Shown: positions 15,816-22,939, numbered from the stretch's first letter. The stretch: 42,713 bases of DNA from Cytophagaceae bacterium (GCA_017984215.1 JAGOAA010000019.1:1-42713); one strand, 5' to 3'. Notes: generated by a model from the sequence alone, not told the origin. Numbers and translations: made by a program.

Positions 15816-16667
15816 TTAAGGGTTACAAAAATCGCAATACATGGGGTCTTCATTTGTTAGGCAATGACTGGGAGGTCTTAGCTCGGAATAGTGACAACAT
15901 TGGCAGCTATAAATTTCCGATTTTACCCGCCGAGTAGGCAAATCGCAACAAGCACATGGAAGTCCGCGTTGGATATCAGTCATGCTAAATCCCGGCGTTT
16001 CGCATATAGGACATGTCGTTTGAATCTGTTTAATAAGTTTCTTTGTTAGCGCATCAATTACCCCCATACGCGTTGGATTATGCATGGCTCGCATATCGGT
16101 TTCAAGGCTACATTGGCCGTAACGTTGAATGAAAAGTGGGAGTGTTTCCCGCAGCTCCCCTTCCACATGAATTCCTTTTATACAGTCCGAGGTATCATGC
16201 GCACTCTTCTTAAGTATGACAGCATGCGATGGGAATTGGACCTGTGCCAAAAAGGCCTCCATTTCCTCCAGCGAATGAATGTTCGCTTGGCCATAATTCG
16301 TCTTCGTGCCCAAATTCCTTACAACAAATTCCCACGCATTTTTCTTGTCGATGAGTACGACTATTTCTTCATGCGCGGGTACAAACGGGATACTTGGATG
16401 CGGCCCAAAAGACCCTTCGGATGCAATCGCCAGATCTGTTGATGTAATTTCCATGGCCAAGTAGCATTTCTGTCGAGCTGTATCCAGAGGGGATTCTAGG
16501 CGCTCAACTTCTCCGGTAAATGTGCCCAATATATCCGTGTCAAGTAAATTCGACACCACACAATTCAAGCCAAGTTCTTTTGTTAAATGTGGTGCGATAA
16601 CCTGTTCTTTCCCGTGTTTGGTTGCAACAACAATGCGGCGTCCTGAAAATAAAGCAAGATTATCCAT
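15816..16667 (-). CDS. DUF6671-like protein with C-terminal zinc ribbons
   Basis: The 283-residue product begins FSGRRIVVATKHGKEQVIAP and continues with IASEGSFGPHPSIPFVPAHEE, stretches I associate with the uncharacterised DUF6671 family. The last 70 residues hold paired cysteines (CPICETPGF, CACCDLPTRR, YSCQCCHYSE, YCDFCNP) that would form two zinc ribbons. No signal peptide or membrane helix is seen from the ATG at 16667; the upstream extension to 16769 lies wholly inside sbtA. It overlaps sbtA by eight bases and is followed by TsaC/Sua5. Function is unknown; the tight link with a bicarbonate transporter is the only clue. A nucleotide-binding or RNA-related role is conceivable but unsupported. 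Confidence 0.65.
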   Translation of the reverse strand: MDNLALFSGRRIVVATKHGKEQVIAPHLTKELGLNCVVSNLLDTDILGTFTGEVERLESPLDTARQKCYLAMEITSTDLAIASEGSFGPHPSIPFVPAHEEIVVLIDKKNAWEFVVRNLGTKTNYGQANIHSLEEMEAFLAQVQFPSHAVILKKSAHDTSDCIKGIHVEGELRETLPLFIQRYGQCSLETDMRAMHNPTRMGVIDALTKKLIKQIQTTCPICETPGFSMTDIQRGLPCACCDLPTRRVKSEIYSCQCCHYSELRPPSHCLTNEDPMYCDFCNP

Positions 16668-17631
16668 GAATAATTTGAAGAAACAGCGGAATACCGATGG
16701 TAATATTGATCGGAAAAGTAACGCCAAGCGCCATCGGAATAAAAATTCCAGGGTCTGCTTTAGGGGCAACTAGGCGCATTGCTGCTGGCACAGCAATATA
16801 CGAAGCGCTCGCCGCCAGAATCGCAAAAATAAGTCGATTCGCTTCGCTATCCGTCACAAACTGACTAATATGTGAGGTTAATACACCGTTCAAAAGCGGC
16901 ACGAAAATGGCGAAACAGATAAGAAATGCCCCTTGTTTTTTAAATGCAGAAAATCGGCTTGCGGCAACCATCCCCATGTCTAGTAAATAGATGGCAAGGA
17001 AGCCTTTAAATATGTCAGATGTAAAATGCTTAATCCCTTCGGATTGATTGGAATCCGAAATGAATCCGATGAGGAGGCTACCAAAAATCATTAAAACGCT
17101 CCCATTTGTTAATGCGTGTGTCAATGCTGAGCGCCAAGGTGTTTTACGAACGATTGCTTGTGGGGTACTTGGAAATAAATTCATCAAAATAACGCCCATG
17201 ATAATGGCGGGAAATTCCATCGAGGCCATCACGGCAACCATTTCTCCACCTACTTTCATCTGATTCATCTCGAGAAAGGCAACGCCCGTGACAAAGGTGA
17301 CAGCACTAACGGAACCATAACAGGATGCAATCGCGCCAGCATCAAATGAATTCAATTTTATCTTTAAAATAAAAAATGAGAAGATCGGGATGATGGTTGC
17401 CAAAAGCAGACCAAAAACTAAATGCTGAATTACTTCCTGGGTAATGCCCGTTACCGCCAACTCAGCACCTCCATTAAATCCGATCGAAAAAAGAAGGTAC
17501 AGCGCTATAAAGCCTTTGGAGGCAGCAGGAATTGCTAAGTCACTCTTTACGATTTTGGCTATAACCCCCAAGACAAAAAAGAGCAATGTTGGGTTTTTTA
17601 AATTAAAAATAAGCAACTCAAAATTCGACAT
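16660..17631 (-). CDS. sbtA: SbtA-like sodium-dependent bicarbonate transporter
   Basis: SbtA imports bicarbonate with sodium and is best known from the cyanobacterial carbon-concentrating mechanism. The 323-residue product has about ten membrane helices and family hallmarks: NLKNPTLLFFVLGVIAKIVKS at the N-terminus, LFSIGFNGGAEL, SCYGSVSAVTFVTGVAFLE and ASASYIAVPAAMRLVAP near the C-terminus, with an internal inverted-repeat look. The PII-like partner SbtB is not adjacent. Instead, a 55-residue two-helix protein gene lies six bases upstream. The gene overlaps the DUF6671 gene by eight bases and belongs to an operon with TsaC/Sua5, dihydroorotase and BioD. A LysR gene diverges from it. Confidence 0.88.
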   Translation of the reverse strand: MSNFELLIFNLKNPTLLFFVLGVIAKIVKSDLAIPAASKGFIALYLLFSIGFNGGAELAVTGITQEVIQHLVFGLLLATIIPIFSFFILKIKLNSFDAGAIASCYGSVSAVTFVTGVAFLEMNQMKVGGEMVAVMASMEFPAIIMGVILMNLFPSTPQAIVRKTPWRSALTHALTNGSVLMIFGSLLIGFISDSNQSEGIKHFTSDIFKGFLAIYLLDMGMVAASRFSAFKKQGAFLICFAIFVPLLNGVLTSHISQFVTDSEANRLIFAILAASASYIAVPAAMRLVAPKADPGIFIPMALGVTFPINITIGIPLFLQIIHG

Positions 17632-17637
17632 GAAATA

Positions 17638-17805
17638 TCAGTTAGGGTCTTGTAACAGTTTAAGCAGATTTAAAGAGACGATGATGAGAAGGCTAATGGC
17701 GAGCTTATCAATGAAGATATCCGTGTTATAAAAACTTACGATCAAACCCATGCTGATAAACAAAAAGTGAATACCAACAAGTAAGCTTTTAGGTGCAAAT
17801 TTCAT
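17638..17805 (-). CDS. 55-residue two-helix membrane protein upstream of sbtA
   Basis: I found this gene by translating the gap before sbtA. It runs from an ATG at 17805 to a TGA at 17638-17640. The product starts MKFAPKSLLVGIHFLFIS and has two hydrophobic helices (about residues 7-26 and 31-51) with charged or polar ends and a short LLQDPN tail. It ends six bases before the sbtA start, so it is the first gene of that operon and lies directly behind the LysR-type operator. I do not recognise the family. A small regulator or assembly partner of SbtA, taking the place of SbtB, is a reasonable guess but no more. Confidence 0.65.
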   Translation of the reverse strand: MKFAPKSLLVGIHFLFISMGLIVSFYNTDIFIDKLAISLLIIVSLNLLKLLQDPN

Positions 17806-17839
17806 CTCCAAATAAATATATCACAAAGTAAATGCGCCC

Positions 17840-17862
17840 ACTTAAATAATTTTTATTTAAGT
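17840..17862. promoter_or_regulatory. Perfect inverted repeat, probable LysR-type operator
   Basis: Ten-base arms (ACTTAAATAA at 17840-17849, complement at 17853-17862) flank TTT. It lies 35 bases before the 55-residue gene and 28 bases before the LysR gene, the usual place for a LysR recognition site, and contains T-N11-A spacings. It would let the LysR protein control the bicarbonate operon and itself. Confidence 0.6.
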
Positions 17863-17889
17863 TTATAATGAAATGTATTAACATTACTT

Positions 17890-18801
17890 ATGAATTATAC
17901 ACTAAATCAATTACAGATCTATTTGAAAGTTGTTCAAACAATGAGCATAACAAAAGCTGCAGAGGAATTAAATCTGACACAGCCGGCGGTCTCCATTCAG
18001 ATAAAGAATTTTCAAGCACAATTCGAAATTCCGTTAATCGAGATTATCGGTAAAAAAATATATGTAACCGATTTTGGTGCGGAAATTGCCAAGTCGGCAG
18101 AGGGAATCATTGACCAAGTATATGCCATAAATTACAAAACCATGGCTTTTAAGGATCAGTTGCTCGGCCGACTAAAGGTGTCGGTTGTGTCTACAGGTAA
18201 GTATGTATTACCCTATTTTTTAACTGAATTCTTGAATCATAATCAAGGCGTGGAGATTAGCATCGATGTGACAAATCGGGAAAAGGTATTTCAAAGTTTA
18301 GAAAACAATGAAGTTGATTTTAGTTTAATATCAACTGATATCAACAGTCCGCTATATGATTACATTGATCTATTAGACAATGAACTTTACCTTGTTGGCA
18401 ATCCTTCAACAGCAGCTTTAAACCCTAAGTTTGCGTTTCAAGAGTTCAACAAGGAGCTCCCCTTAATATTTCGAGAAAATGGGTCGGGCACACGAAAAAT
18501 CATGGAGACTTACCTAAAAAAACAGGGCATTCATTCCCTGAAAAAACTCGAATTGATGTCAAACGAGGCGGTGAAACAAGCCGTGATGGCCGGTCTTGGA
18601 TATTCCATCATGCCGATGATTGGAATAAAAAATGAATTGAAAAATGGACAATTGGCTATTATTAATCGAAGCGGACTTCCCATTGTAACGACGTGGAAAC
18701 TAATTTGGCATAAAGAAAAAAATCCATCGCCCGTTGCCAAAGCCTTCATGGCCCACATCATTGAAAAGAAAGAAGAAATAAAGAAAAAGCATTTTGAATA
18801 A
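17890..18801 (+). CDS. LysR-family transcriptional regulator (CbbR/CmpR/CysB-like type)
   Basis: The 303-residue product has the N-terminal winged helix-turn-helix (YTLNQLQIYLKVVQTMSITK then AAEELNLTQPAVSIQIKNFQ) and a substrate-binding effector domain from about residue 90 (GRLKVSVVSTGKYVLPYFL), with FRENGSGTRKIME and SNEAVKQAVMAGLGYSIMP, stretches typical of the CbbR/CmpR/CysL branch. In autotrophs such proteins sense carbon status and control Rubisco or bicarbonate uptake genes. Here it diverges from the sbtA operon across a perfect dyad, so I infer it controls that operon. The effector is unknown. A good terminator follows at 18802-18831. Confidence 0.92.
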   Translation: MNYTLNQLQIYLKVVQTMSITKAAEELNLTQPAVSIQIKNFQAQFEIPLIEIIGKKIYVTDFGAEIAKSAEGIIDQVYAINYKTMAFKDQLLGRLKVSVVSTGKYVLPYFLTEFLNHNQGVEISIDVTNREKVFQSLENNEVDFSLISTDINSPLYDYIDLLDNELYLVGNPSTAALNPKFAFQEFNKELPLIFRENGSGTRKIMETYLKKQGIHSLKKLELMSNEAVKQAVMAGLGYSIMPMIGIKNELKNGQLAIINRSGLPIVTTWKLIWHKEKNPSPVAKAFMAHIIEKKEEIKKKHFE

Positions 18802-18831
18802 ATAAAGCCGGGCAAAATTGCCTGGCTTTAT
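18802..18831 (+). terminator. Intrinsic terminator of the LysR gene
   Basis: Fourteen-base arms (ATAAAGCCGGGCAA and TTGCCTGGCTTTAT, one G-T wobble) form a hairpin directly behind the stop codon. The 3' arm ends in CTTTAT. The T-run is short, but stem strength and position make termination likely. Confidence 0.75.
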
Positions 18832-18871
18832 CTTAAGAACCCTTTTCATTAATTAAATTACTCAAACGAAA

Positions 18872-18888
18872 TCTCACTAATTGTGAGA
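18872..18888. repeat. Short inverted repeat behind the Rieske gene
   Basis: TCTCAC at 18872-18877 and GTGAGA at 18883-18888 form a six-base stem with a five-base loop. It may help end transcription of the minus-strand Rieske gene. The rest of the gap 18832-18960 is AT-rich and shows nothing else. Confidence 0.3.
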
Positions 18889-18961
18889 CAAACGTATTCA
18901 GGAAGTTTGATAAAAAAAAATTAAGTTTTTTATGACAACCATGAATTTTATTTATAATGAA

Positions 18962-19393
18962 TTAGGCTTTCACTTTTAAGGTAGAACCCGTAATCTCAAT
19001 GGACAATTTGGCTAAGCCGCTGGATGCAGGCCCTTGAATCAATGCCCCCGTAGAACTGAAGGTAGAACCATGCGCTGGGCACAAAAAGGAAGATGTGCTT
19101 GCGTTGTATTCCACCGTGGCACCCGCGTGCGGACAAACGGCCGAATAAGCGACAAAACTAGCTACCGTATTTCCCGTCGCGGTACGAATGACAATAAACC
19201 CATTTCGAGCGACATAATTATTGACAGCCTTTAGATCTGAATCTAAGTTGACCGTAAAGCCTGAAGACGTCGAAGGGGTGTTAACAGGAGCCGGAGCGCC
19301 ATTTTCGTCTTTTGAACAAGCCTGAGCTAAGCAGGCCACACAGGCCACAGAAAAACTACCTGTTAGTGTTGATAAAAATTCCTTGCGTTTCAT
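18962..19393 (-). CDS. Exported Rieske [2Fe-2S] protein
   Basis: The 143-residue product has an N-terminal export signal (MKRKEFLSTLTGSFSVACVA) with several cysteines up to residue 26 (LAQACSKDENG), suggesting a lipoprotein or a Tat-like signal. A low-complexity linker rich in Pro, Ser and Thr follows. The Rieske domain carries CPHAGATVEY and CPAHGSTFSSTG, the two Cys-x-His loops that ligate the 2Fe-2S cluster. It probably carries electrons in the periplasm, and stand-alone proteins of this size are common in Bacteroidota. Its partner is not adjacent. AACCTAT lies just before the start. It appears to be monocistronic. Confidence 0.88.
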   Translation of the reverse strand: MKRKEFLSTLTGSFSVACVACLAQACSKDENGAPAPVNTPSTSSGFTVNLDSDLKAVNNYVARNGFIVIRTATGNTVASFVAYSAVCPHAGATVEYNASTSSFLCPAHGSTFSSTGALIQGPASSGLAKLSIEITGSTLKVKA

Positions 19394-19407
19394 AATAGGT
19401 TGGTGCG

Positions 19408-19421
19408 TTTATTCTTCGCTT
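19408..19421 (-). repeat. Second copy of the shared 14-bp sequence
   Basis: AAGCGAAGAATAAA on the minus strand, 14 bases before the Rieske start, is identical to 6992-6979 upstream of the metalloprotease gene. Confidence 0.3.
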
Positions 19422-19541
19422 AAACTTGAAAGCGTTGAATTTGTTTAGAATCTATTCGATAAATATACAAGCCGCTTGATCTCAGCTGCCGTTCCAAGAT
19501 TTGGATGAAAACAAAAGGCCCTTCACTTGAAAGCAAATACA

Positions 19542-19589
19542 CCATAAAGCCATTAACCCAATTAATTTTTCATCTGAGATGCTTTATGG
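19542..19589. repeat. Long-loop inverted repeat in the 19394-19644 gap
   Basis: CCATAAAGC (19542-19550) and its complement GCTTTATGG (19581-19589) form a perfect nine-base stem with a 30-base loop. It could be a leader RNA structure or an operator pair. The rest of this 251-base gap holds only the promoter-like box at 19616. Confidence 0.3.
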
Positions 19590-19615
19590 GAAAAAGATTT
19601 CCTCGAATATATCTC

Positions 19616-19623
19616 TATATTTA
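19616..19623 (+). promoter_or_regulatory. Probable -7 box of the DUF4287 gene
   Basis: TATATTTA differs from TAnnTTTG at the last base only and would start transcription near 19630, 15 bases before the ATG at 19645. Confidence 0.35.
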
Positions 19624-19644
19624 AAAATTAAATCATTTCACAAT

Positions 19645-19857
19645 ATGTCATTTCAAGCTTACATCGATAACATTCAAGCCAAAACAGGGAAAGGCCCTGA
19701 GGAATTTGTTCGCCTCGCCGAAGAAAAAGGGTTTATTTCAAACGGAACCATCACCGTAAAAGCCACCGAAATCGTCAATTGGCTCAAAGCGGATTTCGAA
19801 TTAGGACATGGGCATGCCAATGCAATATTTGCCTACTTTAAAGGAAAGCGAGATTAA
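19645..19857 (+). CDS. DUF4287 domain protein
   Basis: The 70-residue product is a single small domain: an N-terminal helix SFQAYIDNIQAKTGKGPEEF, a short loop, then ATEIVNWLKADFELGHGHANA and a basic tail. That pattern is characteristic of DUF4287, a family of small cytoplasmic proteins found alone or joined to DUF5655. The role is unknown. The ATG at 19645 fits both the family start and the probable promoter; an upstream ATG at 19579 adds residues with no family match. It is followed after 62 bases by the pterin dehydratase gene and may be co-transcribed with it. Confidence 0.85.
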   Translation: MSFQAYIDNIQAKTGKGPEEFVRLAEEKGFISNGTITVKATEIVNWLKADFELGHGHANAIFAYFKGKRD

Positions 19858-19919
19858 GGAAATTCGTAAGCCAAACGAACAAATTCGTTGGCCCTCGTGT
19901 TACCCACTAAAATCACGCC

Positions 19920-20174
19920 ATGAACAACTGGGTTATTTCTTCCAGCAGACTGGAAAAAACGTATAAATTCGCCAACTTTGAAGCGGCCATGCTGTTTATG
20001 CAACAAGCGGCTGTTACGATCAGCGCATTAGATCACCATCCCACTTGGGCGAATACCTATAATCGCATTCACGTTTCATTGAGTACGCACGATGCTGGGA
20101 ATACGGTAACCGAAAAGGATTGGGAATTGGCTCGTGCCTTGGATGCATTATATCAAAAAGAACACCATGAATAA
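19920..20174 (+). CDS. Pterin-4a-carbinolamine dehydratase
   Basis: The enzyme dehydrates 4a-hydroxytetrahydropterin, recycling the cofactor of aromatic amino acid hydroxylases; it also acts in molybdopterin-related and regulatory settings. The 84-residue product is a little shorter than the usual 95-105. It has the full signature: FANFEAAMLFMQQAA, then DHHPTWANTYNRIHVSLSTH, which contains the catalytic histidines, then a C-terminal helix DWELARALDALY. It is cytoplasmic. Its stop overlaps the ATG of the downstream lipoprotein gene by eight bases, so translation is coupled. No phenylalanine hydroxylase is in the window. Confidence 0.93.
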   Translation: MNNWVISSSRLEKTYKFANFEAAMLFMQQAAVTISALDHHPTWANTYNRIHVSLSTHDAGNTVTEKDWELARALDALYQKEHHE

Positions 20175-20529
20175 ATATGTCGCACTCCTTGCTTGTTTGA
20201 TGTTAAGCGCTTGCCAATATTTACCATTCCCCCAACTCACTTCTACGACAACCATCGGCGGGAATAATGCATTTTTACTAGGGAATAATCCCCACGGTTC
20301 TTTCACCGTTAGCCTGAAGAATTTAGCAGAAACAGACGTAAAAATTTGGAGATGTCCGATCGACGGGGGCCAACATTCGCCTGTTCAGGTTAAACCAAAT
20401 GAGCAAATATCAGTACGTGTAGAGAAAAACACGGCTTTGCGTATTGAAAATGCATCAGCAAAGGCCGTTGATGTTTTGCTAAAAGTTAAAGGCGATACAG
20501 GCTTATCGATGGGTTATCAAAAACCTTAA
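20167..20529 (+). CDS. Small lipoprotein of unknown function
   Basis: The 120-residue product has a clear lipoprotein signal, MNKYVALLACLMLSAC, with the acylated cysteine at residue 16. A compact, mostly beta domain follows (AFLLGNNPHGSFTVSLKN, VQVKPNEQISVRVEKNTAL, DVLLKVKGDTGLSMGY). I do not recognise the family. It should be anchored in the inner or outer membrane facing the periplasm. Its start is fixed by the lipobox and by the overlap with the pterin dehydratase gene. It ends four bases inside the convergent beta-lactamase gene. Confidence 0.75.
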   Translation: MNKYVALLACLMLSACQYLPFPQLTSTTTIGGNNAFLLGNNPHGSFTVSLKNLAETDVKIWRCPIDGGQHSPVQVKPNEQISVRVEKNTALRIENASAKAVDVLLKVKGDTGLSMGYQKP

Positions 20530-21248
20530 GGGTGTAAAAAGAGTTGGCGCGTGTAGTCCAACAATTTCGCATCCCCGGTAGCACCATGTCCAGGAACAAC
20601 ATGTTTCACCTTTGGATAAGCCGCTTGAATTTTCGAAACCGTTTCCGACCAAGCAGGAACGTTCGCGTCGCCTAAAAAGCCTTTGGTCGCCCCCAATTCT
20701 TTTATTAAACAACCACCAAACAGCACTTCCTCCGCGGGAAAATAAGCAACAACATTGTCGCGGGTATGCCCTTCTCCAAAGAAACGAATAAGAACTTCCT
20801 TGCCTTCTAGCGCGATGCGTGTATTTTCCGCAAAGCCTTTTTGGGGTACTGTCATCTGATGCTGGGTAGCGAGCTCAATGGTTTTTTCATTCGCCAAAGA
20901 AGGAATTCCCGCCGCATGAAATACCGCTAATCCACCAAGGCAATCGTTGTGAAAATGGGTAGGTACAATGGCCACGATTTTGCATTTCAACACATCCTGA
21001 ACCCAACGAAACAATTCTTGGGAACTTGGGTCATCCGTGGGCGTATCAAAAATCGCAACCTCGTGTCCAGAACGAATGATTAAGCCATTGCAAGCCACTT
21101 TTCCAAAATCATCCGTTTGTAAAAAAGACGTATGCACGAAGCTGTTTTCAGATAAGGTGGTAATCGTCAAACGATCTGACGTGTATAATTTTTGTTGGGC
21201 CACAGCCCCAAAACTTAGCATCAAAAGTGCGTACAGTAAACGCTTCAT
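20526..21248 (-). CDS. Subclass B1 metallo-beta-lactamase
   Basis: The enzyme hydrolyses beta-lactam rings with two zinc ions in the periplasm. The 240-residue product has a signal peptide (MKRLLYALLMLSFGAVAQQ). Every B1 zinc ligand is visible: His98, His100 and Asp102 in THFHNDCLGG, the next His in GEGHTRDN, the Cys in LFGGCLIKELGATKGFLGDANV, and the final His in VVPGHG. Cys plus GCLIKE and NVPAW separate it from glyoxalase II and quorum-quenching relatives. Environmental Bacteroidota often carry such genes on the chromosome. The ATG at 21248 is used because the signal peptide starts there. No mobile element is near. Confidence 0.93.
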   Translation of the reverse strand: MKRLLYALLMLSFGAVAQQKLYTSDRLTITTLSENSFVHTSFLQTDDFGKVACNGLIIRSGHEVAIFDTPTDDPSSQELFRWVQDVLKCKIVAIVPTHFHNDCLGGLAVFHAAGIPSLANEKTIELATQHQMTVPQKGFAENTRIALEGKEVLIRFFGEGHTRDNVVAYFPAEEVLFGGCLIKELGATKGFLGDANVPAWSETVSKIQAAYPKVKHVVPGHGATGDAKLLDYTRQLFLHP

Positions 21249-21339
21249 AAGGAGTTTGAAAAGGTTCAAACAAAAGTAAAAGATTTAATCTGCTATTTGA
21301 TTCCAATGAAGTATTTTTAGGACTTCAAAACGAATCCAC

Positions 21340-22293
21340 ATGAAACTAGCATCTAAAATCGTCGGCGGAATATTCGCATTCTTGTTCTTTGTATTATTCA
21401 TCATTTGCGAGCGAGATCGCCCTGTTGAGGAATTGATCCCCTTGTATGCGAATCAAGATTCGAAGTTTATGCCCATCTTAGGGATGCAAGTGCATTACCG
21501 AGATGAAGGCGTTCAAAGCGATTCGGTGCCCTTGATTTTATTGCATGGCATGTCTTCTTCGTTGAACACCTGGGACAGTGTGGCCATGGGTTTGAAAGCT
21601 GAACGAAGAATCATCAGCTTGGATTTACCTGGATTTGGGTTGACGGGGCCATCGCCAGAAAACGCCTATAATTTCACCTATTATTCGAAATTCATCGATT
21701 CCTTTACGACCCGATTGAACATTAAGCGATTCATTTTGGTTGGTAATTCGATGGGCGGAGCCATCTCGTGGAATTATGCACTTCATAATCCGAAGGGTCT
21801 TGCCAAAATGATTTTAATTGACGCCGCAGGTTATCCGAAAAAAGGAGAGAGTGGTTCTTTGGGTTTCAAAATTGCTTCGACTCCCGTAATTAATAATTTG
21901 TTATTGTATGCGACTCCGAAATTTTTGGTGCGCAAAAGTTTAGAGACTGTTTACCACGATCCTGCGCGTGTAACCGATGCGCAAGTTGAACGATTTCATG
22001 ATGTGGCGATACGAGAAGGAAATCGGGCGGCGGCTTTGCAAATATTCAAAGGTTCATTTACGGGTGATTCGAAGCGATTCTTGAATTCACCTGTACCAAA
22101 AATAAAAGACATCAAAACACCTACGCTAATCTTATGGGGCGACAAGGATAACCTGATTGGGGTGAATAATGTGGACAATTTCTTGAAAGATATTCAAGGT
22201 AGTAAGGCAGAGATCTACAAAAACGTAGGCCACGTTCCCATGGAGGAGGTGCCAGGGAAGGTGGTGGAATCGATTTTGAAATTTATCCGATAA
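21340..22293 (+). CDS. Alpha/beta hydrolase with N-terminal membrane anchor
   Basis: The 317-residue product has an N-terminal helix (IVGGIFAFLFFVLFIICE) that may anchor it in the membrane or serve as a signal. The alpha/beta hydrolase core follows: oxyanion region LILLHGMSSSLNTWD, nucleophile elbow LVGNSMGGAISW with the Ser, acid in TLILWGDKDNLI, and His in VGHVPMEE. The triad is complete, so it should be an active esterase, lipase or haloalkane-type hydrolase. The substrate is unknown. It diverges from the beta-lactamase gene and overlaps the minus-strand gene at 22283 by 11 bases. No promoter box could be assigned firmly. Confidence 0.9.
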   Translation: MKLASKIVGGIFAFLFFVLFIICERDRPVEELIPLYANQDSKFMPILGMQVHYRDEGVQSDSVPLILLHGMSSSLNTWDSVAMGLKAERRIISLDLPGFGLTGPSPENAYNFTYYSKFIDSFTTRLNIKRFILVGNSMGGAISWNYALHNPKGLAKMILIDAAGYPKKGESGSLGFKIASTPVINNLLLYATPKFLVRKSLETVYHDPARVTDAQVERFHDVAIREGNRAAALQIFKGSFTGDSKRFLNSPVPKIKDIKTPTLILWGDKDNLIGVNNVDNFLKDIQGSKAEIYKNVGHVPMEEVPGKVVESILKFIR

Positions 22294-22564
22294 AAGCCGA
22301 AACCAAATTCGCCCATTCTTCATCCAACGAATATGCCGGCCGCGTTTTCTTCGCACGGGCATACCAGTAATCCGCATTCCAAATATCTCCTTCCTTGCGG
22401 TGTAAATAGGCATGAACCCATGCTGAATCACGGTCACCGAGCTGATCGATGAGCGCATGGGCTTTGTCCCAATCGCCTTTGGCGTCGAACCAAAGACTCT
22501 TTAAGATTGTCGAAAGCTGTGGATCTGGGGCGTCTTGAGACAAGGATTCTTTAAATGATTTCAT
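22283..22564 (-). CDS. Conserved small protein of unknown function
   Basis: The 93-residue product contains LSTILKSLWFDAKGDWDKAH, WVHAYLHRKEGDIWNADYWYARAK and a closing EEWANLVSAFIG. I recognise this block (WVHAYLHRKEGD and NADYWY) as a conserved hypothetical family of bacteria and some eukaryotes. Its helical repeats look like a short tetratricopeptide-like fold. No signal peptide or membrane helix is seen. Its ATG overlaps the stop of the upstream monooxygenase gene by one base (TAATG), showing translational coupling. The role is not known. Confidence 0.75.
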   Translation of the reverse strand: MKSFKESLSQDAPDPQLSTILKSLWFDAKGDWDKAHALIDQLGDRDSAWVHAYLHRKEGDIWNADYWYARAKKTRPAYSLDEEWANLVSAFIG

Positions 22565-22938
22565 TAGAAATTTTCTTTCGTGGCGAGACAAACAACATCT
22601 GTATCGATCAATTCGAGTGACAAAACCATGTCCTTCACAGCATCCTTATATTTCTTAAAATGTGGTGTCTGAATGTGAGACTGATAGGCTTCTACGCTGG
22701 CATAGACCTCGAATATAGTAATACTCGTCGCGTCTTTTTTGTCGGCCACCGCCGTATAGGATAATACACCGGGCTCCACGGTAATCGCAGTATTCATCTG
22801 CTCTTTTAGTAGCGATTTGTAGACGTCGAGTTGCTTGGCGTCAACTTTAATTTTGGCGATTCGATGCATCCGATTTGTTTCTTGAGCGTGAACTAGACTA
22901 CACACAAGTAGAAAGAGAAGTATGAATAATTGTTTCAT
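22564..22938 (-). CDS. Exported antibiotic-biosynthesis-monooxygenase (ABM) domain protein
   Basis: The 124-residue product has a signal peptide (MKQLFILLFLLVCSLVHAQ) and one ABM/YgiN-type domain: IAKIKVDAKQLDVYKSLLKE, VEPGVLSYTAVADKKDATSI, IFEVYASVEAYQSHIQTPHF. In YgiN-like proteins this dimeric alpha-beta barrel oxidises quinols or related aromatic compounds without a cofactor. Export of such a domain is less usual but seen in Bacteroidota. It follows the DUF1398 gene after one base and overlaps the next start by one base, so the three genes form an operon. The substrate is unknown. Confidence 0.82.
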   Translation of the reverse strand: MKQLFILLFLLVCSLVHAQETNRMHRIAKIKVDAKQLDVYKSLLKEQMNTAITVEPGVLSYTAVADKKDATSITIFEVYASVEAYQSHIQTPHFKKYKDAVKDMVLSLELIDTDVVCLATKENF

Positions 22939-22939
22939 T

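Noticed and set aside
20526..21248. Glyoxalase II or quorum-quenching lactonase for the metallo-hydrolase
   Set aside because: The zinc-binding Cys in GGC, the GCLIKE segment and the single HxHxD arrangement fit subclass B1 beta-lactamases instead.
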